From JALEFZ01 sp038527485 (GTDB lineage Bacteria > Bacteroidota > Bacteroidia > J057): a stretch of DNA of 64,000 nucleotides. This document shows, piece by piece, positions 45,249-53,274 of the stretch (positions are counted from its first letter, which is position 1; each line of letters starts with the position of its first letter). The DNA is taken from contig JBCBFT010000003.1 in the NCBI GenBank assembly GCA_038527485.1, positions 62,001 to 126,000 of the forward strand. Reading direction: 5' to 3'. The translations under genes and the position numbers were made by a program. The notes under the pieces are model-generated. The model was given only the letters and a program-made list of their open reading frames with translations, had not been told where the DNA came from and ran no database searches.

Positions 45249-46448
45249 TTAAGCAGGCTGTTTCAAGACGTTAAGCTCCTGACCTACAGCGATAAATGCC
45301 CTAATTGCTTTATTCAAATGTACTTTGTCATGGGCAGCAGAAAGCTGTACACGGATACGTGCCTCTCCTTTAGGTACTACAGGATAGAAAAAGCCGATGA
45401 CATAGATCCCTCTCGCCAACAGCTTATCTGCAAACTCTTGCGCTAGCGGAGCATCGTATAGCATGACGGGGACAATGGCGTGTGTACCAGGTTTCAAATC
45501 AAAACCTGCTGCTGTCATTTTCTCACGGAAATAAGTGGTATTTTCCTCTAACTTATCTCGCAGCTCGGTCGTCTCAGAGAGCATATCTAGCACGGCGATA
45601 CTCGCTCCTACAATCGATGGAGCCAATGTATTACTGAATAGATAGGGTCTAGAACGCTGACGCAACATCTCGATGATCTCTTTTCTGCCAGAGGTAAATC
45701 CGCCCGAAGCTCCGCCAAGTGCCTTACCTAATGTGCCTGTGATGATGTCTACACGACCGATGACGTCACAGTGCTCGATCGTCCCGCGCCCTGTGGCACC
45801 TACAAATCCTGTGGCATGGCATTCGTCGACCATGACGAGGGCGTTATACTGATCGGCCAAGTCACAGATTTTGTCAAGCTGTGCGAGGGTTCCATCCATG
45901 GAGAATACACCATCTGTGACAATGACACGTGTACGTGCATCTTGGCTATCTTTGAGCTGCTTTTCTAGATCGGCCATGTCATTGTGTTTGTAGCGATAGC
46001 GTGCAGCTTTGCACAGTCGGACGCCGTCGATGATAGAGGCGTGGTTCAGCTGATCAGAAATGATGGCGTCCTCTTTGGTGAGTAGCGGCTCAAATACACC
46101 TCCATTTGCATCAAAGGCAGCTGCGTAGAGAATAGTATCCTCTGTGCCCAAGAAGGTGGAAAGTTTGGCTTCTAGCTCTTTGTGGATGTCCTGTGTCCCA
46201 CAAATAAAACGAACGGAAGACATGCCATAACCGTGCGTATCAATGGTTTTATGTGCCGCTTCTATGACCTTGGGATGTGAAGAAAGTCCAAGATAATTAT
46301 TGGCACAGAAATTCAGGACTTCCTCTCCTGTAGAGACCGAGATCTCCGCAGCTTGTGGTCCAGTGATGACACGCTCGCGCTTAAATAAACCCGCAGCATC
46401 AATTTCTGCGATCTCACTTTGAAGACGTTCAATGAATTTGTTATCCAT
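45249..46448 (-). CDS. kbl: Glycine C-acetyltransferase (2-amino-3-ketobutyrate CoA ligase)
   Basis: PLP enzyme that splits 2-amino-3-ketobutyrate with CoA into glycine and acetyl-CoA, the second step of threonine catabolism via threonine dehydrogenase. The 399 residues match Kbl in length and motifs: LNFCANNYLGLSSHP, the cofactor-binding DECHATGFVGATGRG with Asp208 and His211, and Lys242 in TGTLGKALGGASGG as Schiff-base lysine. The features YGMSSVRFICGTQ and RSRPYLFSNTLAP separate it from KAS-type homologues such as serine palmitoyltransferase and BioF. A threonine dehydrogenase gene is not in this window. A terminator follows the gene. Confidence 0.93.
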   Translation of the reverse strand: MDNKFIERLQSEIAEIDAAGLFKRERVITGPQAAEISVSTGEEVLNFCANNYLGLSSHPKVIEAAHKTIDTHGYGMSSVRFICGTQDIHKELEAKLSTFLGTEDTILYAAAFDANGGVFEPLLTKEDAIISDQLNHASIIDGVRLCKAARYRYKHNDMADLEKQLKDSQDARTRVIVTDGVFSMDGTLAQLDKICDLADQYNALVMVDECHATGFVGATGRGTIEHCDVIGRVDIITGTLGKALGGASGGFTSGRKEIIEMLRQRSRPYLFSNTLAPSIVGASIAVLDMLSETTELRDKLEENTTYFREKMTAAGFDLKPGTHAIVPVMLYDAPLAQEFADKLLARGIYVIGFFYPVVPKGEARIRVQLSAAHDKVHLNKAIRAFIAVGQELNVLKQPA

Positions 46449-46776
46449 GAAAGTTGAATTTGTAGTCCGTATTTATAGTTTTTATGAGCAAAAAGCCTGA
46501 TAGCACTTGAGCGATACAACGTACATACGATGTTCGCTGTTTAGCCTACTATATACAACAGACTTATCTGCTTCATTTTTCGCAAATAATAAGCAAAAAC
46601 CAATCCGAAGGCAATCGGAAAGATGAGATCGTCAAGTTACTGATGACAATCAGGCGTGTAAAATGTTTCTTTCAAGAAGATCCAGTAAAGCCACGAGCAT
46701 AAAATCAGATAGTAAAATCTGCTTTTCACTGAGTGTATGGTTTGAGCATTCTTGAGTATCAACTTATGCCACAGAA
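46449..46776. other. 328-bp intergenic region between kbl and the helical-repeat protein gene
   Basis: Both flanking genes are on the minus strand, so this region holds the 3' end of 46777-48303 and the promoter of kbl. A small stem CAGAT-AGTAAA-ATCTG with flanking A and T runs near 46702-46720 may be a weak terminator. No exact minus-strand TAnnTTTG box was found, and no gene or RNA fold is supported. Confidence 0.4.
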
Positions 46777-48303
46777 CTACGAAACGGCTTGGAGTGCCTT
46801 ATTACACAGCAGTTGATAATAGCTGTACTCGGGATTGAGTTTGGATTGAAGATACAATTCGTAGAGTATGATTTGATTGTCCCCAATTTCTGAAGGTGGA
46901 TAAGCTTCTGTGAAATTACGCAGCGCGGCTTTGAGGAATACTTTCTTTCCTTCGACGGCGGCAGTATTCATGCGGAGCAGAATCTCTAGAAATTTGGTGG
47001 TTTTTTCATAGAATTCATCCTTGAGCAGATTACGGAAACTCCTCCTGATAGACTTTGCGGTATCCGCTACTTGCTTGTGTTGGCCTGCTTCATAGAAATT
47101 GACCACACGAAATATCTGTACAAAGAGTCGGATTTCAGCATCTAGTTTAGAGAAATGGCTGTGTTTGATCAAACGATTGAGGGTAAGAATCGCCTTTTCG
47201 TAATCTTGCTTACTGAAATATTGATCTGCTTGGCTTATGAGCAGGAAGACTTCTGGTGTGCCATTTTTGAGGATCTCTTTTTGGAGAAAGGCCTCGTCTA
47301 GCACGGCTTGCGCTTCGTCTATGCGACGCGCCAGTTTGAGTGCAAAGACTTTATTGGCATAGAAGTGGAAAGCAAACTCGTTGAAATTTTGCCTGTGGTA
47401 CATATCCAGCTCTTCACAGAATATTTCTAATTCCTTGAGTGCTTGTTCCAAACGCAGAAGTTTCAACAGAGAGTTGATTCTGAATATGCGAAGACGTAGC
47501 CTCGTGGTATGATTGTCTTCACTGAATAGATTTTCGGATTCAAAATCGTCTAATGTCGCCTGCGCATAGTCGGCAAGTTCTCGGTAGGCTCCTTTTTGGA
47601 TCAAGATAGGAGCGACCGTATTCATGATCATGATTTTGCCTGAAGCTGAGCGAAAAATCTGCGCATGTTCTTCCAGTTGTGCCTTGATTTGTTCAAGGGT
47701 ATCAATAACAGAAGAGCTTCGTTTGCTACGTGCATAGTTACGTCGAGAAAGCTCTTGCGTAATGGTTCCCAGCACTTCACTATTTGCACGGAGTATTTCG
47801 ATCTTCTTCTGATTTTCCCGACGTCGGTGGATGATACTCTCTATGTCAATTTCATGATGAGTGGCGAGTTTGACCATTTCCGCATACACAACTTCGAGTA
47901 CGTTGAATTGGTCTTGATCCAGTCCTACTTTCTCCGCCTTCTTCAGCTGATAAAAAGCTTCTCTGTACAAGCCTCGTTCTCGAAAGAGCATGGAAAGCTG
48001 AATATTGGATAACGCTTCTATCGAATTTTTATAGTTGAAATGATAGAAGAGGAGGCTTTTTTCGAGATTTTGAAGGAGTTTATTCCTCAGGCGATAATAG
48101 GAATTTTTCGCCTTGGAATCGGTACTGCCATAAAGAGAAGCAATGACGACGGGTTCTGTAGTTTTGAAGTCACCTGTCCTGATTGCATCAAAGAGGATGA
48201 GCAACTTTTTTTCTTCGTCTGCTTTGAATCTGTTAGACAGAATTTTGAACCTGCGAACTTCATCGCTGGTCAGGTTTTCTATAATGCGTTCAAGAATATC
48301 CAC
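46777..48303 (-). CDS. Cytosolic helical-repeat (TPR-like) protein, unknown function (508 aa)
   Basis: No named family is recognised. The protein is nearly all alpha-helical and strongly charged, with helix pairs suggesting TPR-like repeats over about residues 120-480 (for example AFYQLKKAEKVGLDQDQF, ALKELEIFCEELDMYHRQNF, AILTLNRLIKHSHFSKLD). It begins DILERIIENLTSDEVRRFKILSNRF, a start I associate with proteins of about 500 residues encoded in many Saprospiria-like genomes. There is no signal peptide or membrane segment, so a cytosolic scaffold or regulator is likely. It stands alone, with gaps of 328 and 178 bases on its sides. Confidence 0.75.
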   Translation of the reverse strand: MDILERIIENLTSDEVRRFKILSNRFKADEEKKLLILFDAIRTGDFKTTEPVVIASLYGSTDSKAKNSYYRLRNKLLQNLEKSLLFYHFNYKNSIEALSNIQLSMLFRERGLYREAFYQLKKAEKVGLDQDQFNVLEVVYAEMVKLATHHEIDIESIIHRRRENQKKIEILRANSEVLGTITQELSRRNYARSKRSSSVIDTLEQIKAQLEEHAQIFRSASGKIMIMNTVAPILIQKGAYRELADYAQATLDDFESENLFSEDNHTTRLRLRIFRINSLLKLLRLEQALKELEIFCEELDMYHRQNFNEFAFHFYANKVFALKLARRIDEAQAVLDEAFLQKEILKNGTPEVFLLISQADQYFSKQDYEKAILTLNRLIKHSHFSKLDAEIRLFVQIFRVVNFYEAGQHKQVADTAKSIRRSFRNLLKDEFYEKTTKFLEILLRMNTAAVEGKKVFLKAALRNFTEAYPPSEIGDNQIILYELYLQSKLNPEYSYYQLLCNKALQAVS

Positions 48304-48481
48304 CGAGCAAGTTTTGTTGGCATACTGGACTTGTATAAATATATAATAAATTCTGTTTCATCCTAGCGCATCTTTCATATAAACCTATCGTTCTCAAAAA
48401 TAGTAAGTCCGATAATGGAAATATTCTGTCCAAATTATTGTTTATCAGTATAATAATGTATAGCAAATTGCAAAACGCGAA

Positions 48482-49261
48482 TTAGCGCTTTAAAGGGGTA
48501 AGACTTGATTCTTTTGCGGCTTGGGTAGTCAACTCATGTGCTTTCTCTTTTCCGAGATAGGAGTCGATCACATAATGGACCAGATAAAGTGCAGGCGTAA
48601 GTGCTACGGCAACTAGAAATTTATAAATATAATTCACGATTCCGACTGCCAAGAATAAAGACAAAGGCCAAGTACCTGGAAGGTAAAAAGCGACACCTAG
48701 TACAATGAAACTATCGATGAGCTGAGAGATCAATGTGGAACCTGTTGCGCGAAACCAGAGCATCTTTTCACCTGTGAATCGACGCAAATAATGGAAGGCA
48801 TAAACATCTGTAATCTGTCCGACCAAAAATGCGACCAGTGACCCTAGAATAATGAGGAGGCCTTGTCCCATGATTGATTCGTAGGCCACTTCTATAGAAG
48901 GCTTGATCTCTGGATAGCTCCCAAGCCAAAAGTCTGCGGGAGGGACCCACATAGAAAGAAAAATCATCAAAAAGGCATAGGAAATCAAGGCTGCTGTGAG
49001 GTAGGAAAGGAGCTGTACGCCTTTTCGTCCGTAGTACTCGTTGATGATGTCAGTCATCACAAATACGACAGGCCATAGGAGAACCCCAGCTGTCATATTG
49101 AAGGACATGCCCTCTTGCCCAAACAAAGAAAGATTGGCCGGGTCTAGGCCGAATATTTTTTCAACGGAGAATAACTTTGTTCCAATGATTTCTGCGATCA
49201 GGGCATTGGTCACAAAGAAGCCACCTAGGATGATGAAGAGGATATTTTCTTTCTTAAACAT
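48482..49261 (-). CDS. yhhQ: Queuosine precursor transporter (YhhQ family)
   Basis: Membrane protein that imports queuosine precursors (queuine, preQ0 or preQ1) used to modify tRNA position 34. The 259 residues have about six membrane helices, with the family's FVMTDIINEYYGRKG in the second helix region, GSLVAFLVGQITDVYAFHYLRR in the middle and FRATGSTLISQLIDSFIVLGVAFYLPG. Its start overlaps the end of rnz by eight bases, so both are translated from one minus-strand message. Pairing with a tRNA 3'-processing enzyme fits a shared tRNA theme but is not proof of a joint function. Confidence 0.92.
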   Translation of the reverse strand: MFKKENILFIILGGFFVTNALIAEIIGTKLFSVEKIFGLDPANLSLFGQEGMSFNMTAGVLLWPVVFVMTDIINEYYGRKGVQLLSYLTAALISYAFLMIFLSMWVPPADFWLGSYPEIKPSIEVAYESIMGQGLLIILGSLVAFLVGQITDVYAFHYLRRFTGEKMLWFRATGSTLISQLIDSFIVLGVAFYLPGTWPLSLFLAVGIVNYIYKFLVAVALTPALYLVHYVIDSYLGKEKAHELTTQAAKESSLTPLKR

Positions 49262-50195
49262 AGGCTTTTGCCAAGTCTTTTAGGTTGAAAACCTGTCCCT
49301 CACGTGCGGCTTCTACTTCGGGGAATATGCGCTGTGCTTCTGCAACAAGGGGAGCTAGATCCCTATATCTAGCCGAAAAGTGTCCTAAGAGAAGCTTTTT
49401 AACGCGTGCGTCTTTGGCGATTTTTGCAGCTTCTTTTGCTGTGCTATGATATGTTTCATCTGCGCGCGCTTTGAGCGCATGTAAGAAAGTAGATTCGTGA
49501 TATAGAAGAAGCGAATCCTTGATATGATCTACAATGGCAGGATTGTACCGCGTATCTGAGCAGTAGGCATAAGATAGCGGATGATCCGCAGGAGCTAACA
49601 CCTCTTCAGGAGAAATCTGCCTCCCATCTTCTAAGGTCACTACATTTCCTTGCTTCAACAAGGGGAAATAGTTGTTGGGAATTTCGAGTGATTTTGCCTT
49701 ATAAAAATCGAATTTAGGTTTCTTATTGACTTCCTTAAAGAGAAATCCACGTGAAAAGATTCTATGTTCCAAAGGTAGTAGGGAAACCGAGTACTTGTCC
49801 GTCTCGTGGATGACGTCGCCTACATCAAAATCTTCTGTGGGAATAAATTCTAGTGGATAGGTGAGATAGCTATGGGTTTGGGAGAAAACCAGATCTAGAA
49901 TGTCCTTCAGACCAGATGGGGCAAAAAGTTTGAGGGGGAAATTGCGTTCGTAGATGCTCATCGAGCTGAGTAGACCTGGCACACCCAACACATGGTCCCC
50001 ATGCAAGTGCGAAATAAAAATCGCATCCAATCTAGAGAACTTCACGCGTTGACGAATCATCTGGATTTGCGTACCTTCGCCACAGTCCACGAGGTGATGA
50101 CGATCATTGATCGTGACCACCTGAGCAGAGGGCAGGCGGGAATTGGTAGGAATTGCTGCGCTCGTTCCCAGTATACGGACTTCGAATACACTCAC
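49254..50195 (-). CDS. rnz: Ribonuclease Z
   Basis: Endonuclease that removes 3' trailers from tRNA precursors. The 313-residue protein has the metallo-beta-lactamase fold with HLHGDH at 63-68, further ligands in PLEHRI and SDTRYN (Asp), the DCGEGTQIQ loop that marks tRNase Z, and GHFSARY near the C-terminus. The region FLFKEVNKKPKFDFYKAKSLEIP is the flexible-arm-adjacent part of short-form RNase Z. Metal ligands are complete. It is the first gene of an apparent operon with yhhQ (eight-base overlap). The STAS gene upstream on the same strand is 42 bases away and may be co-transcribed. Confidence 0.94.
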   Translation of the reverse strand: MSVFEVRILGTSAAIPTNSRLPSAQVVTINDRHHLVDCGEGTQIQMIRQRVKFSRLDAIFISHLHGDHVLGVPGLLSSMSIYERNFPLKLFAPSGLKDILDLVFSQTHSYLTYPLEFIPTEDFDVGDVIHETDKYSVSLLPLEHRIFSRGFLFKEVNKKPKFDFYKAKSLEIPNNYFPLLKQGNVVTLEDGRQISPEEVLAPADHPLSYAYCSDTRYNPAIVDHIKDSLLLYHESTFLHALKARADETYHSTAKEAAKIAKDARVKKLLLGHFSARYRDLAPLVAEAQRIFPEVEAAREGQVFNLKDLAKAYV

Positions 50196-50237
50196 AGGGG
50201 ATAGGGTATCTGATACAAGAAAATGGGTTTTGATTAC

Positions 50238-50630
50238 CTAGCCGTTATGATTGCTGTCTAAGTCGCCACTGGTTTTGGTAATTTCGTTTTCTATTTCGTG
50301 CATGAAAATCGCTTCGATAGCCTCTTCACTTGTGGGAAGAAGCGTAAGCACTGTTTGTAGCTGAGAGATGGTGATAAGCTTCTCAACATGGGGTTGTACA
50401 CTGCAAATGACAAGAATACCTTCTTTATCCATACAGAGTTTATTGGCCCTCAAAATAGCACTCAGTCCTGAACTGTCTGCATACTTAACCATAGAAAGGT
50501 TGAGTACGAGGTTTTTAAAGTCCCGTTTGACAAATTCAGCTTTGAGATCGGGAGATATTCTGCTGTTGAGATTTTCCTCCAGTAACTTGAATTCTGTATA
50601 CTGATCTTCGACGTTTACTTCGAACCGCAT
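50238..50630 (-). CDS. STAS-domain anti-sigma factor antagonist
   Basis: A 130-residue single STAS domain like SpoIIAA/RsbV, which bind anti-sigma or kinase partners depending on phosphorylation of one serine. The motif YADSSGLSAIL places the phosphorylatable Ser at 53 or 54. The acidic tail (residues 108-130) is longer than usual. The partner kinase and sigma factor are not encoded nearby. It is divergent from the CAP gene with only 21 bases between start codons, so at least one promoter must lie inside a gene. rnz follows 42 bases downstream. Confidence 0.88.
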   Translation of the reverse strand: MRFEVNVEDQYTEFKLLEENLNSRISPDLKAEFVKRDFKNLVLNLSMVKYADSSGLSAILRANKLCMDKEGILVICSVQPHVEKLITISQLQTVLTLLPTSEEAIEAIFMHEIENEITKTSGDLDSNHNG

Positions 50631-50651
50631 AAAGTTAATTTATTCGTTAGC

Positions 50652-51173
50652 ATGCCAAAGATAAACAAAGTTGTCAATTTGGGGCAATCAGCTTCAAAGT
50701 CTGTTGTTTCTGCCTTATTGATTCTCATCTTGGGAGGATGGATGACAGGCTTTTATATGCCTGTACCCCCTATAGATACGAAGGCTATCGAGTGGCAGGT
50801 CTTGAAACAGACCAATGATTACAGGCGGTCGATCAGGTTGAAGAAACTGAAGCGTGTACCTAATTTAGATGGGATTGCCCGTCGGCACGCGGAGGATATG
50901 GCCACCAAGCGAAAGCCTTTTTCTCATGCAGGGTTCAAGCAACGTCTCAAAGCCGCAGGCAAAGGCTTGGGGAGAGCCTATCATTTTGCAGAAAATCTGT
51001 ATACTTGTACCTATTCGTCAGGTTTTGTCGCAGAGATCGCCACGCGTAGCTGGATTGACAGTCCAGGACACCATCGCAACTTGAAGGGAGATTTTGAGTA
51101 CACAGGCATAGGGGTAGCACGCGCGCGAAACGGTGAGTATTATGTGGTGCAGGTCTTTCTTCATTTGAAGTAA
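50652..51173 (+). CDS. CAP (SCP/PR1-like) domain secreted protein
   Basis: A 173-residue protein with an N-terminal membrane segment (about 17-33, SVVSALLILILGGWMTGFY), then a CAP domain. Features include TNDYRRSIRLKKLKRVPNLDGIARRHAEDMA with the conserved His, SHAGFKQRL, the HFAENLYT motif, SWIDSPGHHRNLKGDFEYTGIGVARA and a closing strand YYVVQVFLH. The paired His and Glu of the family's cavity are present. Bacterial CAP proteins have no uniform activity, and function is unknown. The anchor keeps it in the periplasm or as an exported protein. Confidence 0.9.
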   Translation: MPKINKVVNLGQSASKSVVSALLILILGGWMTGFYMPVPPIDTKAIEWQVLKQTNDYRRSIRLKKLKRVPNLDGIARRHAEDMATKRKPFSHAGFKQRLKAAGKGLGRAYHFAENLYTCTYSSGFVAEIATRSWIDSPGHHRNLKGDFEYTGIGVARARNGEYYVVQVFLHLK

Positions 51174-51248
51174 GCGCAATAGCTAGCGCAACTTTCGTAG
51201 ATCGGAATATGCGAATCGGATGAATAATCTATTCATATTTCTTTCTAG

Positions 51249-51998
51249 ATGACGATTCTTCGTCTACTCATGAGTCGTGATAATATGTTCTTGCATATAG
51301 ATACAGTTAAAATACCTTGTCGAGTCGAAAAGGCACAAGGAAAGGCTTTGAACTTTCGGTTTAAGCCCAATGAACCCGTATTGATTATACGAACACCCAA
51401 TGGAAAACTGACCCCTGCCCACCATCAAGCCATTGAAAAGCATAAAAACTGGATTCTCAAGCATTATGCACAATCTCAAGCGCTCTACGCACGAAGAGAA
51501 GATTTTCTGAAACACCTGGCTGCGGGGAAGATTTTGTACATGGGAGAAATGTACAAGTTGATTTTTCGGCAGGGAAAAAACCGACAAGTCAGAGTAGAAG
51601 ATGAGCAAGTCATTATCTCAGTGACAGATCAAATGGTAGGGGATCGTAAGGAAATCATCTACCAAGCGCTGCGTGCCCTTGCAAAGGATCATATCCAGAA
51701 TCGAACCACTACGCTGGGAGAATGGACCGACTCCTCTTTTGGACAGATCAGAGTGAAAGATGTGCGCAGCAAATGGGGGTCCTGCTCTAGTAAGCGCAAC
51801 CTCAATTTCAACTGGCATCTGATTTTTCTCCCTCCTACGCTCATTGACTATATCATCATCCACGAACTCATGCACTTACGTGAGATGAACCATAGTCCTG
51901 CTTTTTGGGCATGGGTCCAAAAATTCTATCCATCTTATAAGGAAGCAGAAAAAGCCATACGGTCCTACGAATGGCTTATTGGGATTATGGAAACATAA
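51249..51998 (+). CDS. YgjP-type (M48-like) zinc metallopeptidase
   Basis: YgjP/DUF45 family protein. The 249 residues include RSKWGSCSSKRNLNFNWHLIFLP, LIDYIIIHELMHLREMNHS with the HELMH zinc site at 205-209 and His215 as third ligand, and the ending W-x-x-V-x-x-F-Y-P. This is the standard family pattern. Members are described as putative metal-dependent hydrolases; a UTP-pyrophosphatase activity has been reported for E. coli YgjP, but I would not transfer it with confidence. Alternative ATGs at 51270 and 51285 (residues 8 and 13) exist, and the true start may be one of them, since residues 1-12 look unconserved. Confidence 0.88.
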   Translation: MTILRLLMSRDNMFLHIDTVKIPCRVEKAQGKALNFRFKPNEPVLIIRTPNGKLTPAHHQAIEKHKNWILKHYAQSQALYARREDFLKHLAAGKILYMGEMYKLIFRQGKNRQVRVEDEQVIISVTDQMVGDRKEIIYQALRALAKDHIQNRTTTLGEWTDSSFGQIRVKDVRSKWGSCSSKRNLNFNWHLIFLPPTLIDYIIIHELMHLREMNHSPAFWAWVQKFYPSYKEAEKAIRSYEWLIGIMET

Positions 51999-52056
51999 TG
52001 TCCCATCTTACGTTTTCTTTTGTTCAAACACTTCAAAGGCGAAAAAATTGAATACT

Positions 52057-52785
52057 ATGGCAGTGAAGACGCAGAAATTTATCCGCTTCCACGAAATCAT
52101 CGTATTTGAGGATGATGATATTGTGCTGATCAACAAGCCTTTGGATGTGGCGAGTTTGGATGACAAGAGCAACCGAAATATCAACCACCTAGCCAAAGTC
52201 TATAATCAAGACTTACGTCTTTGCCACCGTTTAGATAAAAATACTTCGGGTATCATGCTCCTAACGAAGGGAGATGAAAATTATCGAAATATTTCTATCC
52301 AGTTTGAGAAGCGGAAAGTCAAGAAAGAATACCTGACACTTACGGGGGGTGTTCACCGATTCGAAGGTCATGAAATCGACCTGCCACTATATGTGTCGAC
52401 CAACCGAAAAGTAACGGTCAGTCACCATCAGGGTAAGGCTTCTAAGACCATTGTAGACACAGAAAATGCTTACCGAAACTTCACCCTACTTCGTTGCCAA
52501 CCTGTGACGGGACGTATGCACCAGATCCGAGTACACTTGGCTGCCATCGGATGTCCCATCGTAGGAGATGGCCTATACGGGGGTGTCAACATCATGCTCT
52601 CCCAGCTCAAACGCAACTACAAATGGAGCAATCGCAAGGAGGAGCGCCCCATCAATCATGGCTATCTACTCCATGCAGAGAAATTGTCTTTCACTCATCC
52701 CAAGACAGGAGAGCCGGTGACGTTTACAGCTCCTCTCAATAAGAACTTTGATACGTCTCTGAAAGTATTGGAGAAGTACAATTGA
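52057..52785 (+). CDS. RluA-family pseudouridine synthase
   Basis: Converts uridine to pseudouridine in rRNA or tRNA. The frame extends to 51979, but the ATG at 52057 gives the family start. The 242-residue product has VFEDDDIVLINKPLDVAS, catalytic Asp60 in HRLDKNTSGIMLLTK, and the C-terminal RCQPVTGRMHQIRVHLAAIGCPIVGDGLYGG. No S4 domain is present, as in RluA or TruC rather than RluD. The target site cannot be predicted from this alone. The preceding YgjP gene ends 58 bases upstream in the same direction. Confidence 0.92.
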   Translation: MAVKTQKFIRFHEIIVFEDDDIVLINKPLDVASLDDKSNRNINHLAKVYNQDLRLCHRLDKNTSGIMLLTKGDENYRNISIQFEKRKVKKEYLTLTGGVHRFEGHEIDLPLYVSTNRKVTVSHHQGKASKTIVDTENAYRNFTLLRCQPVTGRMHQIRVHLAAIGCPIVGDGLYGGVNIMLSQLKRNYKWSNRKEERPINHGYLLHAEKLSFTHPKTGEPVTFTAPLNKNFDTSLKVLEKYN

Positions 52786-52830
52786 GGTAAATGACTGAGG
52801 AAGAGCATGTATTTTGAAAGATAGGCTATC

Positions 52831-53145
52831 CTATAAGACAGCCTCAGGTGCTAAGGAGGTTTCAAAATTTTCTCTTTCCTCAGGCGTAATCACTGTCACA
52901 CCATCCACAATTTCAAAAGCAGCAAGGACAAATGCTGTATCATCCGCCTGCGCGTTTTTGGCGAGGGCAACTGTGAGCCTTTCGCTCTCTTCTTCCTTGA
53001 CTTGTTCTAATTTTTTGATGAGGGCGACGTCGATGGTAGGTGAATCCAGAAAAATGTAAGCTATATGTTCGCCCATCACGCGCCAGGAGTGACAAAGTGA
53101 AATCAGCTTTTCTGGGGTCTGGATTTTATTTTGTGTGCGATACAT
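52831..53145 (-). CDS. Small cytosolic protein of unknown function (104 aa)
   Basis: No family recognised. The 104 residues form an alternating alpha/beta pattern (EHIAYIFLDSPTIDVALIKKLEQVKEEE, ERLTVALAKNAQADDTAFVLAAFEIVDGVTVITPEER), with no signal peptide or membrane helix. Composition and the intact frame favour a real gene. It lies after nuoM on the same strand, in the position where nuoN would be expected, but shows no resemblance to any Nuo subunit. The gap to nuoM is 129 bases. Confidence 0.6.
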   Translation of the reverse strand: MYRTQNKIQTPEKLISLCHSWRVMGEHIAYIFLDSPTIDVALIKKLEQVKEEESERLTVALAKNAQADDTAFVLAAFEIVDGVTVITPEERENFETSLAPEAVL

Positions 53146-53274
53146 AGTGGGTCAGGTTTGTGTGTTGGCGTGAGCAATCATTCATCTAGAACCTAGATAG
53201 TGCCTTCCTCACATTTCAAGTTACACAAGTTGTTGAAAAGACCAATGCCGTACGGACACGTTCTTGTATACGCC

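Noticed and set aside
52831..53145. The small gene after nuoM as a remnant of nuoN.
   Set aside because: It is soluble, charged and lacks membrane helices; nothing in it resembles NuoN.
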